Notes under the pieces: model-generated
What the model was told of the DNA's origin: nothing
What the model saw: the letters and a program-made list of their open reading frames with translations, nothing else
Databases searched by the model: none
Part shown: positions 16,813-25,060 of the stretch, piece by piece
Position numbering within the stretch: position 1 is the first letter of the stretch
Layout of the letters: each line of letters begins with the position of its first letter
Made by a program: the position numbers and the translations under genes
DNA from: DSWT01 sp035373625
Lineage (GTDB): Bacteria > Chloroflexota > Anaerolineae > B4-G1 > SLSP01
NCBI GenBank assembly: GCA_035373625.1
Contig: DAOSNS010000009.1
Location: forward strand, 1 to 64,000
DNA: 64,000 nt
Direction of reading: 5' to 3'

Positions 16813-19800
16813 TTAGAGCGCATTGCTCTGCCCCAGTTGCCCCGGCGGCTGATACGTCAACCCAAACACCGCATCCGATAGCCACTTCTTGAAGCTGTCG
16901 TTGTCGCTGAACAGCTTGAACAGTTCTGTCTGGTCAGTCACTAATCCAATCATGACGCGGCCCAGTGCCTTCTCGAATTCGACGCGGGCATTCTGCCGGT
17001 CTGAGTGACGTATGGCGTTCTGGTAGGCAGGATCGGCAGCGACTTGGGCGGGAATATCTTCGGCGATGGTACGCTCCACCCGGTGAACATCCTGCCACGC
17101 GCCACTTCCGCCGAACAACGTATTGAACTCCTTGAGGATGTTGCTCAACCGCTCCATCTCCGGCTCCGGCTTCCACCCGCCTTCACCTACGGGCACCGGT
17201 TCGATTTCACCGTCTTTATCTTCCAAAGCAATGGACAGCGACGCCTGCACTTCGGCGCGGTAGCTGTCCATATCCACCGCTTCGAGGATACCCTTGGCGA
17301 AGTCGGTTTCCTGGGGGGCGGGCAGTTTGGGAATGAGAAAGTTGAGGAAGATGGAGAGCTTCTCCCAATCGGCGTTGTTGTAGGGGAGGATGGAGGCGAG
17401 GAAATTGTAGGTGCGCACGAAGGCTTTGGCGTTGCCTTTGAACGCCACCTGGCCATCCTCGTCGAGGTCTTCCTTGTAGACGGCGACGCACGCATCGAGA
17501 ATCGGATCCAACCGCTCGCGGCTTGCTCCGCCGAGGTAAAGGGCGACCAACTGTTCAATTTGAGCCTCGTTGTACACCTGCGCGCCGTCAAGGCTGGCCT
17601 TGAGGTCATGCAGCTTGTTCGGGTCGGTCTCCTGGCTCAGGATGGTGGTGCGGTAGTACGGCGCGAAGGCGCGCTGGATGGTGTCGGCGTCGTTGACGAA
17701 GTCCAGCACGAAGGTGTCATGCTTCTGGGGGTGGGCGCGGTTGAGCCGCGAGAGTGTCTGCACGGCCTGGATGCCGGAAAGGACTTTGTCCACGTACATC
17801 GTGTGCAGCAGCGGCTCATCGTAGCCGGTCTGGAACTTCTCGGCGACGACGAGGAAGCGGTAGGGGTCTTCTTTGAACTTTTCGGGAATCTGGTTGCTCG
17901 GAAAGCCGTTGAGGCTGGCCTCGGTGACGGGCTTGCCGCCATACTCCGGTTCGCCGGAGAAGGCGACGATGGCCTGGTAGGGACTCTTGCGCGCTGCCAG
18001 AGCGTCTTTGATGGCGAAGTAGGTGGCGATGGCGCGCTGGATGCTGGGGGTGACGACCATCGCCCGCGCCTGCCCGCCGATTTTGTTGCGCGCCAGCACG
18101 TCCGTGTGAAAGTGTTCGACGATGATTTCGGCCTTCTGGTGGAGCGCGTAGTCATGGGATTCAACGTAGCGCCGCAGCTTCTTCTGCGCGCGCTTGCGGT
18201 CGAATTCAGGATCGTCGGCCACGGTCTTCATCAGGCGATAGTAGCTCGCCACCGGCGTATAGTGCGCTATCACATCGAGGATGAAGCCTTCCTGAATGGC
18301 TTGCTTCATCGTATAGACGTGGAAAGGCCGGTGTTTCACTTCACCCGCTTCCTCGTAGGCTTCGCCGAAGATTTCCAACGTCTTGTTCTTGGGCGTGGCG
18401 GTGAAGGCGAAGTAGCTGGCATTGGGCAGCATCTTGCGCGTTTCCATGATGTGGTTGATGATGTCCTCGGTGGTGGCTTCTTCCTCCGGTTCGTCTTGCG
18501 CGGACAGGGCCATGTGCATCTTGGCCGCCGTGCGCCCTCCCTGGCTGGAATGGGCCTCGTCAATGATGATGGCAAAGCGGCGGTGGCGGTGCTCGTCGCC
18601 GATTGCGTCCAGGATGAAGGGGAATTTCTGCACGGTGGTGATGATGATCTTCTTGCCCGCCGTGATAAATTCGCGCAGGTCGCCGGAGTGTTCGGCGTGC
18701 CCGACGACGGAAGAAACCTGGGCAAATTGCTTGATCGTGTCGCGAATCTGCTTATCCAGCACGCGCCGGTCGGTCACGACGATGATGGAGTCGAAAAGGG
18801 GAGTAGGGAATAGGGAATAGGGAGTAGGAGCAGGCACGCCGGACTCTTTTCTCATTTCTACCTTCTCATTTCGGCCTTCTGCCTTTTCCAGGCCGGTGAG
18901 TTGGTAGGCAAGCCAGGCGATGGAGTTGCTTTTGCCGCTGCCGGCTGAATGTTGGATGAGGTAACGGCGCCCCACGCCGTCCTGTTGGGCGGCGGCAAGG
19001 AGCTTGCGCACGACGTCGAGTTGGTGGTAGCGGGGAAAAATCTGGTCGCGCTTCTTCCTGCCGGTCTTTTCGTCTTTCGACTCAACGATTTGGGCGTAAT
19101 GTTCGAGGATGTCGGTGAGGCTCTCGCGGGTGAGCACTTCTTCCCAGAGATAAGCTGTCTTGAGGCCATTGGGATTGGGCGGGTTGCCCGCGCCGTCGTT
19201 CCAGCCTTTGTTGAAGGGCAGGAACCACGAGGCTTTGCCCTGCAAGTGGGTACACATCCGCACTTCCTGATCATCCACCGCAAAGTGGACGACGCAGCGT
19301 CCGAACTGGAACAGCGGCTCGCGGGGGTCGCGGTCGCGCTTGTACTGCTCGACGGCGTCCTCGACGGTCTGCTTGGTGAGGCTGTTCTTTAGCTCGAAGG
19401 TGGCGATGGGCAGGCCGTTGATGAACAGGCACAGGTCGAGCGCGAGTTGCGTTTGATCCTTGCTGTAGCGCAACTGACGGGTGACGCTGAAGATGTTAGC
19501 GGCGAACAGCGCCTCGGCCTTGCGGTTGCCGGGCGTGGGCGCGCCGTAGAAGCAGATGATGGTATCCGGCCCGTGCTTGACGCCCTTGCGCAGCACGTCC
19601 ACCACGCCGCGCCGGGTGATTTCGCCTTGCAGCCGCGCCAGGAACTTCTGCCGGGTGGGATGATCGTCCGCCAGATGCAGCCGCGCCGCGACCTCTGGCT
19701 GGGTGGCTTCGAGGAAGGCGCGCAGTTTGGCAAGGTCTACGGCATAGTCGCGGTCGTAGTCGTGAGGATCGCCCTGGACGTAGCCCGCGCCGCCGTAGGC

Positions 19801-19917
19801 CCCGCGCTCATCGCGGGCCGCGGTCAGGGTCGCGCTGACCGGCCTGCCCGTGAGGGCCGCCACAATCAGGCTTTCGAGTCCCTTTTCACTGGTATCCGTG
19901 GTATTCGTTGTCGGCAT
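16813..19917 (-). CDS. hsdR: Type I restriction enzyme, R (motor/endonuclease) subunit
   Basis: A 1034-residue HsdR. The N-terminal PD-(D/E)xK nuclease region includes LALDLCLFINGLPIATFELK, where ATFELK carries the catalytic E-x-K. The SF2 motor has Walker A QHSAGSGKSNSIAWLAYQL, the DEAH box IIIDEAHSSQGG, and FTATPKNKTLEIF. The start at 19917 has a perfect AGGAGG six bases upstream; an ATG six bases earlier is too close to that site. The gene overlaps the hsdS end by 32 bases. HsdR uses ATP to translocate and cut unmethylated DNA in complex with HsdM and HsdS. An in-frame insert of seven-base repeats (18799-18883) encodes about 28 extra residues just before LFDSIIVVTDRRVLDKQ. Confidence 0.93.
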   Translation of the reverse strand: MPTTNTTDTSEKGLESLIVAALTGRPVSATLTAARDERGAYGGAGYVQGDPHDYDRDYAVDLAKLRAFLEATQPEVAARLHLADDHPTRQKFLARLQGEITRRGVVDVLRKGVKHGPDTIICFYGAPTPGNRKAEALFAANIFSVTRQLRYSKDQTQLALDLCLFINGLPIATFELKNSLTKQTVEDAVEQYKRDRDPREPLFQFGRCVVHFAVDDQEVRMCTHLQGKASWFLPFNKGWNDGAGNPPNPNGLKTAYLWEEVLTRESLTDILEHYAQIVESKDEKTGRKKRDQIFPRYHQLDVVRKLLAAAQQDGVGRRYLIQHSAGSGKSNSIAWLAYQLTGLEKAEGRNEKVEMRKESGVPAPTPYSLFPTPLFDSIIVVTDRRVLDKQIRDTIKQFAQVSSVVGHAEHSGDLREFITAGKKIIITTVQKFPFILDAIGDEHRHRRFAIIIDEAHSSQGGRTAAKMHMALSAQDEPEEEATTEDIINHIMETRKMLPNASYFAFTATPKNKTLEIFGEAYEEAGEVKHRPFHVYTMKQAIQEGFILDVIAHYTPVASYYRLMKTVADDPEFDRKRAQKKLRRYVESHDYALHQKAEIIVEHFHTDVLARNKIGGQARAMVVTPSIQRAIATYFAIKDALAARKSPYQAIVAFSGEPEYGGKPVTEASLNGFPSNQIPEKFKEDPYRFLVVAEKFQTGYDEPLLHTMYVDKVLSGIQAVQTLSRLNRAHPQKHDTFVLDFVNDADTIQRAFAPYYRTTILSQETDPNKLHDLKASLDGAQVYNEAQIEQLVALYLGGASRERLDPILDACVAVYKEDLDEDGQVAFKGNAKAFVRTYNFLASILPYNNADWEKLSIFLNFLIPKLPAPQETDFAKGILEAVDMDSYRAEVQASLSIALEDKDGEIEPVPVGEGGWKPEPEMERLSNILKEFNTLFGGSGAWQDVHRVERTIAEDIPAQVAADPAYQNAIRHSDRQNARVEFEKALGRVMIGLVTDQTELFKLFSDNDSFKKWLSDAVFGLTYQPPGQLGQSNAL
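18799..18883. repeat. In-frame heptanucleotide arrays inside hsdR
   Basis: Two arrays: GGGAGTA-GGGAATA-GGGAATA-GGGAGTA-GGAGCAG (18799-18833) and TTCTCAT-TTCTACC-TTCTCAT-TTCGGCC-TTCTGCC (18849-18883). Together they encode the low-complexity residues between LTGLEKA and LFDSIIVV and keep the frame open. Confidence 0.85.
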
Positions 19918-21337
19918 CGGCATCCTCCTGAGTATCCAGAGCATCCGTGTCTGCGGCCTCGTCATCGAAGTCCGCGTCTATCTCTTCGAGGGTGTCTGGT
20001 GTCGCATCGGTGGGCAAGGCCACGTCCCGCACATCCAGCTTGCCCGTGACCACGTCGGCGATCAGGCGCGTGCGGTATTCGCGCACGAGGGCGATTTGGC
20101 GGCGGGCTGCTGCTATTGCAGATTCCAGTTGTGCAGTCTGTTTCTCTACAAAGTCAACGATTGCTCTTTGTTCACTTATCGGCGGCATAATCACACGAAC
20201 GCCGTAAAAATTCTGATTGGAAAGGTTTTGCAGCCCAACGGTCATTCCATTTGACCGACCGGCAAAGATTGTTCTATAGGGTTTTGTATGGAATAGTAAC
20301 TCGAAATATTTTGTCACAAGTTCGATGCGAGGACAAAAAACTCCGTAATGAAACGTTACTATGCCTCTAAGTGTAGCACAAAAGAAAACTCCAAGATGTG
20401 CCTTGAAACGATTCAAGACCAAATCTCCAGGTAGGGTTACTTTCCAATTATCGTAGGTTGATGTTTGCAAAGACCTCTCTTGCATATCTTTTGTTGGAAT
20501 CAACCCGTCACGCTGTGAAAGCGACAGTTGTATCTCTGGGGAGCCATCGTAGGGACGAATCTCCTCTCTAAATATACGATGATTCATAAGGACATTCCAA
20601 TGCGCCGGAATCTTACCCACCCACTCAATCCCCGAATCCTTGAGCGGGACATCGGGGTCGAGGCCGCGCGTCACCGCCTGCTGGATAAGCGCCTGCTTCT
20701 GCTCCGTGAGCAGCTTGATGAGGCGCTGCTGCGCGTGGATGTAGCGCCGCGTCAGGCGGTCGTGGTGGTCGAGGAAGGCGGCGATGGCGCGTTGTTCGGC
20801 GAGGGGAGGGATGGGTAACCATACACTTTTGATTGCGTCCTGGGATAAGCCAAAACGTGTGATGCCATTTGCTAATATGTAATGTTGCGACGCTACACCT
20901 TGACTCTGTAACGCCCACAAAAGAAAATCTCCACAGATAACATCTTTACGTGGACGCAGAATCGCTAAATGATACCCACATACAAGATCGGGAGATTCAT
21001 AGGCAACCAGCGTGGGTACACCAATGTCGTCCCACATTTCAGAATCTTTGGTGATGAGCACATCACCTATCTGTAAGCGGAAGTGGTCAATCTCCTCTTG
21101 TGATGCTGTAGCTCGCATAAAAGGGAGACGGTCGGTGATAATATTGTGTTTGTAGACATCTACATAATTACATAAACGGACAGGGACTTCACCTTCATGT
21201 GTGTGTTTATCAACATTGCTGACCAACATTTTGGTGACAGTTCGCTGCCGTCGCACCTCCCAATGCGCGGGCACATCGCCGAGCCACGGCACGCCGGAGT
21301 CTTTGTAGGCGGGGTAGGGTTTGAGGGTGGCGGTCAT
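19886..21337 (-). CDS. hsdS: Type I restriction enzyme, S (specificity) subunit
   Basis: A 483-residue HsdS with two target-recognition domains. The first starts YKDSGVPWLGDVPAHWEVRR and is followed by the conserved helix IPPLAEQRAIAAFLDHHDRL. The second starts KDSGIEWVGKIPAHWNVLMN and ends PPISEQRAIVDFVEKQTAQL. The two domains read the two halves of the split target site for methylation and restriction. Length is normal except for an acidic tail of about 35 residues after LDVRDVALPTD, rich in Asp and Glu. The start overlaps the fic stop (ATGA), and its 3' end overlaps hsdR by 32 bases, so translation of the three is coupled. The target sequence cannot be read from the protein. Confidence 0.93.
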   Translation of the reverse strand: MTATLKPYPAYKDSGVPWLGDVPAHWEVRRQRTVTKMLVSNVDKHTHEGEVPVRLCNYVDVYKHNIITDRLPFMRATASQEEIDHFRLQIGDVLITKDSEMWDDIGVPTLVAYESPDLVCGYHLAILRPRKDVICGDFLLWALQSQGVASQHYILANGITRFGLSQDAIKSVWLPIPPLAEQRAIAAFLDHHDRLTRRYIHAQQRLIKLLTEQKQALIQQAVTRGLDPDVPLKDSGIEWVGKIPAHWNVLMNHRIFREEIRPYDGSPEIQLSLSQRDGLIPTKDMQERSLQTSTYDNWKVTLPGDLVLNRFKAHLGVFFCATLRGIVTFHYGVFCPRIELVTKYFELLFHTKPYRTIFAGRSNGMTVGLQNLSNQNFYGVRVIMPPISEQRAIVDFVEKQTAQLESAIAAARRQIALVREYRTRLIADVVTGKLDVRDVALPTDATPDTLEEIDADFDDEAADTDALDTQEDADADNEYHGYQ

Positions 21338-22521
21338 TGGGAAGCCTCCGGGACGGGATCGGCGAACAGCGCGATGTAATCCTCATAGCGGAAGCGGCGA
21401 TTGCGGTTTTGGCCGGTGACTTCACGCAGGATGCTATGCGCTTCCATCTCGCTCACCAGCCGGTTGGCGGCAGGGAAAGCCGTGCCGATGAGGTCCTGAA
21501 CCTCTTTGACCGACACAATGGGACGCTCGTATAAGTACTCAAGCAGCCGGTGCCCATTTCCGGCTGCCCGGCCAAATCGTTCTGTGATCAGCGCGCGGTG
21601 GCGCTCGCGCAGCGCCAGGATGTTGCGGGCGGTCTGGGTGGCCTGCGCGCTGACTTCGACGATGCCCTGCAAAAAGAAGGCCAGCCAGCTTTCCCAATCA
21701 CCGGCGTCGCGTACCGCTTGCAAGTGCTCATAATACGCCGTGCGCTGCCGTTTGAAGTAATACGAGAGGTACAACACCGGCTTGAGCAATACCCCCCGTT
21801 CACACAACAAGAAGGTGATGAGCAGACGGCCCACCCGTCCGTTGCCGTCGAGGAAGGGGTGAATCGTCTCAAATTGGGCGTGGGTCAGCCCGATTTTGAT
21901 GAGCAAGGGCAGATCGTCCTCCTGGTGCAGGAACTTTTCCAGATCGCCCAGAGCATTGGGAATCTCGTGGGGCGGCGGAGGCACAAACGTTGCTTCCGCC
22001 AACGTGCAGCCGGGCGGCCCAATCCAGTTCTGACTACGACGCAGCTCACCCGGCGTCAAATTGGAACCGCGCACACCTTCCAGCAGGATCGCGTGAATCT
22101 CGCGGATAAGTCGAATGGAGACTGGCAATTCGGCCAGACGTTCCAGCCCGTAATTCACCGCACGGACGTAGTTGATGACCTCCTTCACATCCCGGGGCCG
22201 GTCAGGGGAAAGAATTTGCGCTTCCGCCGCCAGCAAGTCTTGCAGTGAGCTTTGCGTCCCCTCGATCTGGCTGGAGAGCACCGCTTCCTTGCGCACGTAC
22301 ATAAAGACAAACAGGTCGGGGTTGGGGAGAGTCTGGATAGAACCGTCAAGGCGGCCCAAAGCACGATCGGCCTCGGAAAGTAACTTTTGTAGCCTGCCGG
22401 ACAGGTGCACCGGCGGATGCGGCGGCAGCGGGGCGGGGATAAACGCACGATAACCGCCCGGCTGTGGCAGATAGCGCCCGGCGCGAGCTGAGGTTAAACG
22501 AGTGTCAGTATCTTTGCCCAT
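21334..22521 (-). CDS. Fic-family AMP-transferase with N-terminal inhibitory helix and C-terminal winged helix
   Basis: A 395-residue Fic protein. The active site is HPFLDGNGRVGRLL (HPFx[D/E]GNGRxxR). The inhibitory motif [S/T]xxxE[G/N] is seen as SSQIEGTQ near residue 65, making it a class II (self-inhibited) Fic. After the Fic core, residues about 320-395 (LLEYLYERPIVSVKEVQDLI, then AANRLVSEMEAHSILREV) look like a winged helix-turn-helix. These enzymes usually transfer AMP from ATP to protein hydroxyl groups. Its place between hsdM and hsdS, with four-base coupling to hsdS, is striking. Palindromic sites over its own promoter suggest self-regulation of the fic-hsdS-hsdR transcript. That role is inferred. 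Confidence 0.88.
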   Translation of the reverse strand: MGKDTDTRLTSARAGRYLPQPGGYRAFIPAPLPPHPPVHLSGRLQKLLSEADRALGRLDGSIQTLPNPDLFVFMYVRKEAVLSSQIEGTQSSLQDLLAAEAQILSPDRPRDVKEVINYVRAVNYGLERLAELPVSIRLIREIHAILLEGVRGSNLTPGELRRSQNWIGPPGCTLAEATFVPPPPHEIPNALGDLEKFLHQEDDLPLLIKIGLTHAQFETIHPFLDGNGRVGRLLITFLLCERGVLLKPVLYLSYYFKRQRTAYYEHLQAVRDAGDWESWLAFFLQGIVEVSAQATQTARNILALRERHRALITERFGRAAGNGHRLLEYLYERPIVSVKEVQDLIGTAFPAANRLVSEMEAHSILREVTGQNRNRRFRYEDYIALFADPVPEASQ

Positions 22522-22556
22522 GATTGTCCAAATCCTGTCGCACGATTTTTTCTTGC

Positions 22557-22624
22557 ATTATATTAACCATTACCGTTAATATGGACAAAGTTCCCCGCCA
22601 TATTAACCGTTACCGTTAATATGG
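22557..22624 (-). promoter_or_regulatory. Promoter of fic-hsdS-hsdR with two palindromic operators
   Basis: Operator 1 is ATATTAAC-(7)-GTTAATAT at 22560-22582. Operator 2 is CCATATTAAC-(7)-GTTAATATGG at 22598-22624. Their centres lie 40 bases apart and their seven-base centres (CATTACC, CGTTACC) are nearly identical. On the minus strand a perfect TATAAT (22557-22562) overlaps operator 1; no good -35 box is seen. The fic start is 35 bases further on. The arrangement suits repression by a dimer bound on one DNA face. Confidence 0.7.
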
Positions 22625-22651
22625 ACACCATCTTTCGCCATATTAACATCA

Positions 22652-22688
22652 CCTTGAATATAAACGCCAGCCTCCTCCATATTCAAGG
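22652..22688. promoter_or_regulatory. Third inverted repeat upstream of fic
   Basis: CCTTGAATAT (22652-22661) and ATATTCAAGG (22679-22688) are perfect ten-base inverted repeats around a 17-base centre. Between this and operator 2 a half-site CCATATTAAC (22638-22647) repeats the operator arm. It could be a further binding site or an RNA hairpin at the hsdM 3' end. Confidence 0.5.
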
Positions 22689-22711
22689 CCGGCCACAACA
22701 TAACCTTACTT

Positions 22712-22739
22712 CCTACTCCATACTCCCTACTCCCCTACA
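22712..22739. repeat. Heptanucleotide array spanning the hsdM stop codon
   Basis: CCTACTC-CATACTC-CCTACTC-CCCTACA. The hsdM stop (TAG on the minus strand, 22727-22729) lies inside it, so the last residues of HsdM are encoded by repeat. Confidence 0.8.
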
Positions 22740-24847
22740 TTCACCAAAATCTGCTCCAACAACCCATCCGTCTCCCGCTCCAACGCCTCGATGTCGGCGC
22801 GGATTTCCGCCAACGTGCGCAGCGGCTCCGGCTTGTAGAAGTAGCGGTTGAACGAGATTTCGTAACCGATGCGCGTCTTGCTCTCGTCAATCCAGGCGTC
22901 GGGGACATAAGGCAGCACTTCGCGCTTGAAGAAGCCTTCGATGCCGCCGTCTTCCAGCAGGGGGATTTGCTCGGTGTCGCGGAGGTCGGGGTCGGGTTCA
23001 AAGTCAGAAGTAAAAAGGGTGAAGGATGAAGGCTGAGACTTTTTCTTGCTTTTGCCCTCCACCTTCTTCCTTCTGACTTCATCCTTCTCCACCGGCGCGG
23101 CGGCTTCATCCTTTTCGGTGAGCGCATCACGGAGCAGGGTCTGGCGCTTCTTGGTGAGGGAGAAGCCGGCGGCTTTCTCGAGCGCGATCACGACGGCGTT
23201 GTAGTCCAGGTGCGGGCCGGGGCCCAGATCGGCGGCAATCCAATCGGCTGCGGCAGCCAACGCGTCTTCCCCGGCAGCGGCGCAGGCCCGGCGCAACCGC
23301 GCACGCGCGGCGTCGGAAAGGTTCACCCGCAGGCGCAAAGGCCGCTCGACGGTGATTTTCCAGTAACCGAAGGCCGCGTTGGGGAAAATCTTGGACTGCT
23401 CCGTTTCCTCGAAGGCGAGAAAGGTGTCCACGATGCGCTGGATGTCGGCGTCGGAGAGTTCGCAGTTCTTCTGCCCCAGGTTCTTGCGCAGTGGGGTATA
23501 CCATTGGGTCGCGTCAATGAGTTGCACTTTGCCCCGGCGGTGCTCCGGCTTGCGGTTGGTCAACACCCAGATGTAGGTGGCGATGCCGGTGTTGTAGAAC
23601 ATATTCAGCGGCAGCGCGATGATGGCTTCCAACCAGTCGTTCTCGATGATCCAGCGGCGGATGTTGCTCTCGCCCTGCCCGGCGTCGCCGGTGAATAGCG
23701 AGGAGCCGTTGTGGACTTCGGCGATGCGGCTGCCCAGGGGCGTGTCGTGCTTCATCTTGCTGAGCTTGTTCACCAGGAACATCAACTGTCCATCAGAGGA
23801 GCGGGTGATGAGGCTGTACTCCGGGTCCCCGGCATATGTGATGACGAAACGCGGGTCGCGCATCTCCCCTTTGCCGCCCATCCGGTCGAGGTCGGTCTTC
23901 CAGCTTTTGCCATAGGGTGGGTTGGAAAGCATAAAGTCGAAGGCGAGGGTCGGGAAAGCGTCGGCGGAGAGCGTAGAGCCGAACGCCATCGTCTCGGCCT
24001 CCTGACCCTTCCCCTTGAGCAACAGGTCGGCTTTGGTGATGGCGTAGGTCTCCGGGTTGATCTCCTGCCCGTAAAGGTGGATGGAGACATCCTTGCCGTG
24101 TCGCGCGGCCAGTTCCGCCAGCGTCTCTTCCGCAATCGTCAACATGCCGCCTGTGCCGCACGCGCCGTCGTAGAGCAGGTACGTGCCGGACTCAATCCGG
24201 TCGGCGATGGGCAGGAAAATAAGTTGCGCCATCAGTCGCACCACGTCGCGGGGTGTGAAGTGCTCTCCGGCTTCCTCATTGTTCTCCTCGTTGAAGCGGC
24301 GGATCAACTCCTCAAAGATCGTGCCCATCGCGTGGTTGTCCAGGCCGGGCAGCCGCACGCTGCCGTCGCTGTTGAGTACCGGCTCCGGGCTGAGGTTGAT
24401 GCTCGGATCGAGATATTTCTCGATGAGGTAACCCAGGACATCGGCCTCGACGAGCGTGGGAATCTGGTTGCGGAACTTGAACTTGTCGAGGATTTCCTGA
24501 ACGTTAGGGGAGAAGCCATCGAGGTAGGCTTCGAAATCGGCCCTGAGCCGTTGCTGAGTAGCGCGGGATTTGAGATCGCGCAGGGTAAATGGCGAAGCAT
24601 TGTAAAACGCCTGTCCCGCCGCCTGCTTGAGCGCAGCGTCCTGGTTGATGATCCCGGCCTGGTCGAGGGTGGCCTTCATCTTGAGCACGGCGGCCTTCGT
24701 CGGTTCGAGCACCGCATCCAGGCGGCGGATGACGACCATCGGCAGGATCACGTCGCGGTATTTGCCGCGCACGTAGACGTCGCGCAGCACGTCATCGGCA
24801 ATGCCCCAGATGAAGTTGGCGATCCAGTTGAGGTGCGGTTGTTCCAT
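22727..24847 (-). CDS. hsdM: Type I restriction-modification N6-adenine methyltransferase subunit
   Basis: A 706-residue HsdM starting at MEQPHLNWIANFIWGIADDV, behind AGGAG at a six-base spacing; a longer in-frame start is not supported. It has the N-terminal HsdM bundle, SAM-binding motif I (LLYDGACGTGGMLTIAEETL) and the N6-adenine catalytic motif FMLSNPPYGKSW. The protein is longer than the usual 500-530 residues. A long C-terminal extension includes a low-complexity basic block (about residues 585-615) encoded by two heptanucleotide arrays, then a conserved end (FKREVLPYVPDAWIDESKTR). It methylates the host target sites together with HsdS. A 205-base gap with operators separates it from fic, so it can be expressed separately from restriction. 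Confidence 0.93.
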   Translation of the reverse strand: MEQPHLNWIANFIWGIADDVLRDVYVRGKYRDVILPMVVIRRLDAVLEPTKAAVLKMKATLDQAGIINQDAALKQAAGQAFYNASPFTLRDLKSRATQQRLRADFEAYLDGFSPNVQEILDKFKFRNQIPTLVEADVLGYLIEKYLDPSINLSPEPVLNSDGSVRLPGLDNHAMGTIFEELIRRFNEENNEEAGEHFTPRDVVRLMAQLIFLPIADRIESGTYLLYDGACGTGGMLTIAEETLAELAARHGKDVSIHLYGQEINPETYAITKADLLLKGKGQEAETMAFGSTLSADAFPTLAFDFMLSNPPYGKSWKTDLDRMGGKGEMRDPRFVITYAGDPEYSLITRSSDGQLMFLVNKLSKMKHDTPLGSRIAEVHNGSSLFTGDAGQGESNIRRWIIENDWLEAIIALPLNMFYNTGIATYIWVLTNRKPEHRRGKVQLIDATQWYTPLRKNLGQKNCELSDADIQRIVDTFLAFEETEQSKIFPNAAFGYWKITVERPLRLRVNLSDAARARLRRACAAAGEDALAAAADWIAADLGPGPHLDYNAVVIALEKAAGFSLTKKRQTLLRDALTEKDEAAAPVEKDEVRRKKVEGKSKKKSQPSSFTLFTSDFEPDPDLRDTEQIPLLEDGGIEGFFKREVLPYVPDAWIDESKTRIGYEISFNRYFYKPEPLRTLAEIRADIEALERETDGLLEQILVNVGE
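23004..23089. repeat. In-frame heptanucleotide arrays inside hsdM
   Basis: TCAGAAG-TAAAAAG-GGTGAAG-GATGAAG-GCTGAGA (23004-23038) and CCTTCTT-CCTTCTG-ACTTCAT-CCTTCTC (23062-23089) are roughly inverted with respect to each other. They encode the Lys/Ser/Glu-rich stretch that separates two conserved parts of HsdM. Confidence 0.82.
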
Positions 24848-24863
24848 AATCGCTCCTGAATTC

Positions 24864-24883
24864 AAAAATAACGCCCCCGGCGT
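24864..24883 (-). terminator. Short terminator-like hairpin just upstream of hsdM
   Basis: On the minus strand ACGCC-GGG-GGCGT is followed by TATTTTT. It could end the transcript of the upstream three-gene operon before hsdM, but the stem is only five base pairs. Confidence 0.35.
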
Positions 24884-24912
24884 CGGCTTCTGAGCGCGGC
24901 TTCTGAGCCGCA

Positions 24913-24941
24913 TTGACGCGCGGGGGCGGTTATGGTATTCT
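24913..24941 (+). promoter_or_regulatory. Strong sigma-70 promoter with no gene behind it
   Basis: TTGACG (24913-24918), a 17-base spacer and TATTCT (24936-24941), pointing away from hsdM. A terminator follows 35 bases later. Confidence 0.55.
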
Positions 24942-24947
24942 ATGCCC

Positions 24948-25012
24948 GCTACGGCGCGTCATCGCCGTCGGCCAAAGCCCCGAGTGCTGGTTACACTGCG
25001 GGGCTGTTTTTT
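24948..25012 (+). ncRNA. Candidate small RNA (about 65 nt, two hairpins)
   Basis: From the promoter at 24913-24941 transcription would begin near 24948. The transcript would hold hairpin 1 (ACGGCG/CGCCGT, 24951-24968, six-base loop). It would end with an intrinsic terminator (AGCCCCG 24976-24982 / CGGGGCT 24999-25005, then GTTTTTT). No convincing reading frame is present; an ATG at 24942 overlaps the -10 box. It sits between hsdM and the small-protein/NACHT operon, antisense to any read-through from that operon. It could regulate either neighbour, but no target is evident. Confidence 0.45.
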
Positions 25013-25060
25013 GTGTCGGGGGTAAGTATAGAGTAAGGTAGAGAAAGTTGCAAACAGCGA

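Noticed and set aside
17005..18813. 602-codon + strand frame opposite hsdR
   Set aside because: Antisense shadow of hsdR with biased, motif-free composition.
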